Position numbers and translations under genes: made by a program
Assembly (NCBI GenBank): GCA_046758845.1
Contig: JBHIBA010000037.1
Coordinates: 1 to 23,081 of the forward strand
Length of the DNA: 23,081 nucleotides
Source of the DNA: JBHIBA01 sp046758845
GTDB lineage: Bacteria; UBA8248; JACPRG01; G963555815
Reading direction: 5' to 3'
Notes under the pieces: generated by a model
Database searches by the model: none
Seen by the model: only the letters and a program-made list of their open reading frames with translations
What the model was told of the DNA's origin: nothing
Shown: positions 22,370 to 23,081 of the stretch, piece by piece
Layout of the letters: the number at the start of each line of letters is the position of its first letter
Numbering within the stretch: position 1 is the stretch's first letter

Positions 22370-23077
22370 GTGAAATTCGGCGTCGTAACGTTCCCCGGCT
22401 CCAACTGCGATCACGACTGTTATCACGCCCTCAAGCACGTCCTGAATCAGGAGGTCCGCTTTCTCTGGCACAAGGAGGGGGACCTCAAGGGCCTGGACTG
22501 CGTCATCCTGCCCGGGGGCTTTTCCTACGGCGACTATCTACGGACCGGCGCCCTCGCCCGGTACTCCCCTGTGATGGATGCGGTGGGAGACTTCGCCAGA
22601 GGTGGCGGGCTCGTCCTCGGCATCTGCAACGGGTTTCAAATCCTTCTGGAGGCCGGCCTTCTGCCGGGAGCCATGCTGCGTAACCGCTCTCTTCGGTTCC
22701 ACTGCCGAGACGTCTACGTCCGCGTCGAGTCGGGGAAGACGCCCTATACGCGAAACCTGAAAGGGCGCGCGCTCAAGATTCCCATCGCCCACATGGAAGG
22801 GAACTATTTTGCGGACCCTGAGGCCCTGCGTCGGTTGGAAGGGGAGGGACGGATCGTCTTCCGCTACGCCGGCCCGGACGGAAGCGTGACGGAGGAGGCC
22901 AATCCCAATGGTTCTCTCTCCAACATCGCGGGCGTTTGCAACGAAGACCGGAACGTCATGGGGATGATGCCTCATCCGGAACGGGCCTGCGAGGCGGCCC
23001 TCGGGAGCGAGGACGGCCGGTTGCTGTTTGAGTCCCTCATCGGGAGTTTGCGGGCCAATGACCCGCACCCAGAATGA
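22370..23077 (+). CDS. purQ: FGAM synthase glutaminase subunit PurQ
   Basis: Class I glutamine amidotransferase that supplies ammonia to PurL for converting FGAR to FGAM. 235 aa, usual about 220-260. The GTG at 22370 gives (M)KFGVVTFPGSNCDHD, the standard opening; the frame runs upstream into purS, but those 34 residues have no family sequence. The catalytic triad is visible: nucleophile Cys86 in GICNGFQ, and His202 and Glu204 in MPHPER. LPGGFSYGDYLRTG precedes the nucleophile. A weak ribosome site only; 35 nt separate it from purS. purL is not in the window; an ATG occupies the last three bases (23079-23081) and could be its start. Confidence 0.96.
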   Translation: MKFGVVTFPGSNCDHDCYHALKHVLNQEVRFLWHKEGDLKGLDCVILPGGFSYGDYLRTGALARYSPVMDAVGDFARGGGLVLGICNGFQILLEAGLLPGAMLRNRSLRFHCRDVYVRVESGKTPYTRNLKGRALKIPIAHMEGNYFADPEALRRLEGEGRIVFRYAGPDGSVTEEANPNGSLSNIAGVCNEDRNVMGMMPHPERACEAALGSEDGRLLFESLIGSLRANDPHPE

Positions 23078-23081
23078 CATG

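Noticed and set aside
1..23081. tRNA, rRNA, CRISPR arrays, transposase genes, prophage or defence genes
   Set aside because: None seen: no tandem spaced repeats, no cloverleaf recognised, and nearly all sequence is accounted for by core metabolic genes.

Overview
The window is a densely packed, GC-rich bacterial chromosome segment with every gene on the + strand. It ends inside no gene on the right and cuts one gene at the left edge. The organism is a diderm (Gram-negative-type) bacterium: it carries lptD, the outer-membrane LPS translocon, and the heptose genes gmhA and hldE. PurS with a separate PurQ excludes the single large PurL of gammaproteobacteria. Together with an F420/FMN luciferase-like oxidoreductase, this fits a deltaproteobacterial or deep-branching soil/subsurface lineage (Tectomicrobia, Rokubacteria or NC10-like). 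That placement is inference; no marker here fixes the phylum.

Region 1 (1-5305) is a branched-chain amino acid and phospholipid operon. It holds the 3' part of one acetolactate synthase catalytic gene, a second complete ilvB, two successive ilvN regulatory genes, then psd and pssA (phosphatidylserine decarboxylase and synthase). Genes overlap or nearly abut. ilvC, a frequent partner in such operons, is not between ilvN and psd.

Region 2 (5306-7711) is lptD, with its own sigma70-like promoter candidate and a leader hairpin.

Region 3 (7712-13663) is a nucleotide-sugar operon: rmlA (long form), an RmlC-like epimerase, rmlB, rmlD (dTDP-L-rhamnose), then UDP-glucose dehydrogenase and UDP-glucuronate decarboxylase (UDP-xylose). 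It supplies activated sugars for surface glycans, but no glycosyltransferase lies here.

Region 4 (13664-18888) has radC, gmhA, a luciferase-like oxidoreductase, hldE and a deoxyhypusine-synthase-like gene coupled to hldE. GmhA and HldE cover most of the ADP-heptose route for LPS inner core; GmhB and HldD are not in the window.

Region 5 (18889-19181) is an intergenic stretch carrying a 102-bp composite palindrome that looks like a REP/MITE-type element.

Region 6 (19182-23077) is a YycJ-like metallo-beta-lactamase-fold hydrolase followed by the purine cluster purB-purC-purS-purQ.

Most of the window is recognisable core metabolism. The points most worth a second look are the DHS-like gene coupled to hldE, the palindromic element, the B-B-N-N acetolactate synthase arrangement, the oxidoreductase placed between two heptose genes, and a hydrolase gene whose best Shine-Dalgarno points to an ATT start codon.
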